Assembly (NCBI GenBank): GCA_012511315.1
Contig: JAAZGI010000010.1
Span: 1-6,239 of the forward strand
Length of the DNA stretch: 6,239 bases
Source of the DNA: Clostridium sp.
GTDB lineage: Bacteria > Bacillota > Clostridia > Clostridiales > Clostridiaceae
Reading direction: 5' to 3'
The notes below the pieces were generated by a model, which worked only from the letters and a program-made list of their open reading frames with translations, searched no databases and was not told where the DNA came from. The position numbers were made by a program, and so were the translations under genes. This document shows positions 4,642 through 6,239 of this stretch, one piece after another (within the stretch, counting starts at the first letter, position 1; each line of letters begins with the position of its first letter).

Positions 4642-5757
4642 ATGGATAAATTAAAGGTCAATACTCGCTGTTATGATCTCACCAGCTTAGATGAAGCTCA
4701 GCAAGAAGAAGTTTTTGCGCAGGCGGGTGCAGTAATCCGTCGGGGTGGAACGGTAGTATTTCCAACAGAAACAGTTTATGGGCTGGGAGCCGATGCCATG
4801 AAGGCTGAATCGGTTCATTCCATATATCAAGCTAAGGGCAGACCTTCGGATAATCCACTGATTATCCATGTAGCAGATTTTGACTTAAGTGGGATTGCAT
4901 TAGAAGTTCCACCTCAAGCTGAACGGTTGATGAAAAAATATTGGCCAGGGCCCCTAACCATAATTTTGAAAAAAGATCCAAGGGTTCCCCAAGAAACCAC
5001 GGGTTCTTTAAACACAGTGGGGGTTCGGATGCCGGATCAGCCCGTTGCCCTGGCTTTAATCAAAGCTAGTGGTACAGTGATCGCAGCGCCTTCAGCCAAT
5101 ATTTCTGGTCGTCCTTCGCCAACAACCTATGAGCGTTGCAGGCAAGACTTGGAAGGCCGGGTGGATATGATTCTTGGCATGGATCAGTCCAGGGTGGGGC
5201 TAGAGTCGACGATCATTGATCTTTCTGGTGAAGTTCCTGAGCTTTTGCGTCCCGGTGCGGTCACCTTAGAGGAATTGCGAAAGGATTTAGGTGAGGTAAT
5301 TTATCGTCCCTCCGAATCCCTTCAAGGGGACCAGACCCCGCGAGCGCCTGGAATGAAATATCGGCACTATGCGCCCAAAGCTCCTGTCACTCTATTTCAG
5401 GGGAATCCAGAGCAGGTGCGAGACCACATGCTAAAAGAACGCGAGGAAAACACGCTGCTGATATTTATTGATCGAGAGATAATGAAAGGGTTTACAAACA
5501 AGAAATCCCTGCGTCAACGTCCTTTAAATCAAAGTCTACAAGCTGAAAAACACAGTCGAAATCTAGGAACATGGCTGGTTCACTTTAAGTCGGTGGAAGA
5601 GGCCGCTCAGGGAATATTTGAAACCTTGCGCCGGGCTGATGATCAAGAAGCAGAAGCTGTATGGATTCAAACGATTCCAGAACAAGGTTTAGGGCTTTCA
5701 TTGATGAATCGGCTTAAGAAGGCTGCAGCCTATAAAATAAAGGAGGTGTCGAAGTGA
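4642..5757 (+). CDS. sua5: L-threonylcarbamoyladenylate synthase, long Sua5 form
   Basis: Cytosolic enzyme that makes threonylcarbamoyl-AMP from threonine, bicarbonate and ATP, the first step of t6A37 formation in tRNAs reading ANN codons. The 371-residue protein has the YrdC catalytic domain at about 20-210: FPTETVYGLGAD (40-51), the KGR of the KxR motif (65-67), PLTIIL (104-109), and SAN of the SxN motif (151-153). The linker LRPGAVT then leads into the Sua5-specific stretch PRAPGMKYRHYAP (233-245). A C-terminal Sua5 domain ends with GLSLMNRLKKAA. Possession of that domain separates it from the short TsaC of E. coli; the Bacillus orthologue is YwlC. Its stop codon overlaps the start of the next gene by four bases, indicating translational coupling. 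The other t6A enzymes (TsaB, TsaD, TsaE) are not in this window. Confidence 0.95.
   Translation: MDKLKVNTRCYDLTSLDEAQQEEVFAQAGAVIRRGGTVVFPTETVYGLGADAMKAESVHSIYQAKGRPSDNPLIIHVADFDLSGIALEVPPQAERLMKKYWPGPLTIILKKDPRVPQETTGSLNTVGVRMPDQPVALALIKASGTVIAAPSANISGRPSPTTYERCRQDLEGRVDMILGMDQSRVGLESTIIDLSGEVPELLRPGAVTLEELRKDLGEVIYRPSESLQGDQTPRAPGMKYRHYAPKAPVTLFQGNPEQVRDHMLKEREENTLLIFIDREIMKGFTNKKSLRQRPLNQSLQAEKHSRNLGTWLVHFKSVEEAAQGIFETLRRADDQEAEAVWIQTIPEQGLGLSLMNRLKKAAAYKIKEVSK
5739..5748 (+). promoter_or_regulatory. Ribosome binding site of the ywlE-like gene
   Basis: AAAGGAGGTG lies inside the end of sua5, five bases before a GTG start at 5754. The strength of the site supports the GTG start and the four-base GTGA overlap between the genes. 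Confidence 0.88.
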
Positions 5758-6191
5758 AGATAATATTTGTTTGTACAGGTAACACCTGTCGTAGCCCCAT
5801 GGCAGAGGGAATTTTAAGACATATGGCTCCGGACTTTATTGTGGAGTCCAGAGGAATTCAAATTATGCCCGGCAGTGAGACGAGTCCTTACACCCAAAGA
5901 TTATTAAAAGATAAGCTTGCCATGGAGTTGAGGCAAGAAGCTAAGCAGTTGTCTGAAGCTGATTGTTTAAAAGGCGACTTTATTTTCACCATGACTCGAC
6001 CCCAAGCCGACTTTATCCTTAATTTCACCAGTTGTACCAAGGTATACCCTTTGAATGAATTCGTAGAAGCTGTAGAGGAAGTCGCAGACCCCTTTGGTCA
6101 ATCCATGGATGCCTATGAAAAAACCTTTCAGCAATTAAGTAAATACATAGAACGGGCTTTAAAGAAAATCCGCCAAGAAAGTCAGGAATAG
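5754..6191 (+). CDS. ywlE: Low-molecular-weight phosphatase, probable protein-arginine phosphatase (YwlE type)
   Basis: A 145-residue cytosolic phosphatase of the low-molecular-weight protein tyrosine phosphatase fold. The active-site loop CTGNTCRS holds the nucleophile C7 and R13 in the C-x5-R signature near the N-terminus, and DPF (112-114) supplies the general acid D112. In Bacillus YwlE the threonine at position 11 of this loop favours phospho-arginine over phospho-tyrosine. This protein has T11 in the same place and the same neighbourhood (sua5 then ywlE), so protein-arginine phosphatase is the best call; that assignment is inference from the family. It would oppose a McsB-type arginine kinase, not present in this window. 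It begins with GTG overlapping the sua5 stop codon. The segment after the active-site loop (ESRGIQIMPG, where relatives have SAG...) and the length are ordinary for the family. The following 48 bases show no clear terminator, so the unit may continue to the right. Confidence 0.9.
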   Translation: MKIIFVCTGNTCRSPMAEGILRHMAPDFIVESRGIQIMPGSETSPYTQRLLKDKLAMELRQEAKQLSEADCLKGDFIFTMTRPQADFILNFTSCTKVYPLNEFVEAVEEVADPFGQSMDAYEKTFQQLSKYIERALKKIRQESQE

Positions 6192-6239
6192 ACTTTAAAA
6201 AAACACTGAGGCTCTCGGAAAGATCTCATCATAAAATAA

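Noticed and set aside
6207..6228. TGAG...CTCA hairpin after ywlE as a terminator
   Set aside because: Only four outer and three inner pairs with mismatches and no T-run. The unit probably continues past the right edge.

Overview
The window reads as a housekeeping chromosomal segment of a low-to-moderate GC Gram-positive anaerobe, most likely class Clostridia. The support is the gene set and its order (tdk, DUF1385/prmC, prfA, sua5, ywlE, with rpmE beside tdk), the strong AAAGGAGGT-type ribosome binding sites, the YqhQ-type DUF1385 domain, and Firmicute-style sequences such as the PET tripeptide of RF1. The genus cannot be named from the sequence alone.

Layout. Positions 1-215 are the 3' end of a group II intron on the + strand. 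This stretch holds the last 44 codons of its reverse transcriptase/maturase, then catalytic domain V with a CGC triad typical of bacterial class C (IIC) introns, then domain VI and a probable 3' splice boundary near 215/216. The rest of the intron lies left of the window. Converging on it from the - strand is rpmE (bL31, zinc-ribbon form). A divergent promoter region of about 175 bases separates rpmE from tdk (thymidine kinase, + strand). A + strand run follows: a DUF1385 membrane domain fused in frame to the release-factor glutamine methyltransferase PrmC, then prfA (RF1), which ends at a strong UUCG-loop terminator. After about 250 bases of AT-rich, repeat-bearing non-coding DNA with its own promoter, sua5 (threonylcarbamoyl-AMP synthase) and a YwlE-type phosphatase overlap by four bases and form a second transcription unit. 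That unit probably continues off the right edge.

How the genes fit together. Most are tied to translation: a ribosomal protein (bL31), RF1, the enzyme that methylates the GGQ glutamine of RF1, and the t6A tRNA-modification enzyme Sua5. Thymidine kinase (pyrimidine salvage) and a likely protein-arginine phosphatase complete the set. The most distinctive points are the single-chain DUF1385-PrmC protein, which would tether the RF methyltransferase to the membrane; the orientation of rpmE opposite to tdk, with a retroelement just behind it; and unexplained repeats upstream of the sua5 promoter. I found no clear evidence of a wholly new system such as a defence island, CRISPR array or prophage.
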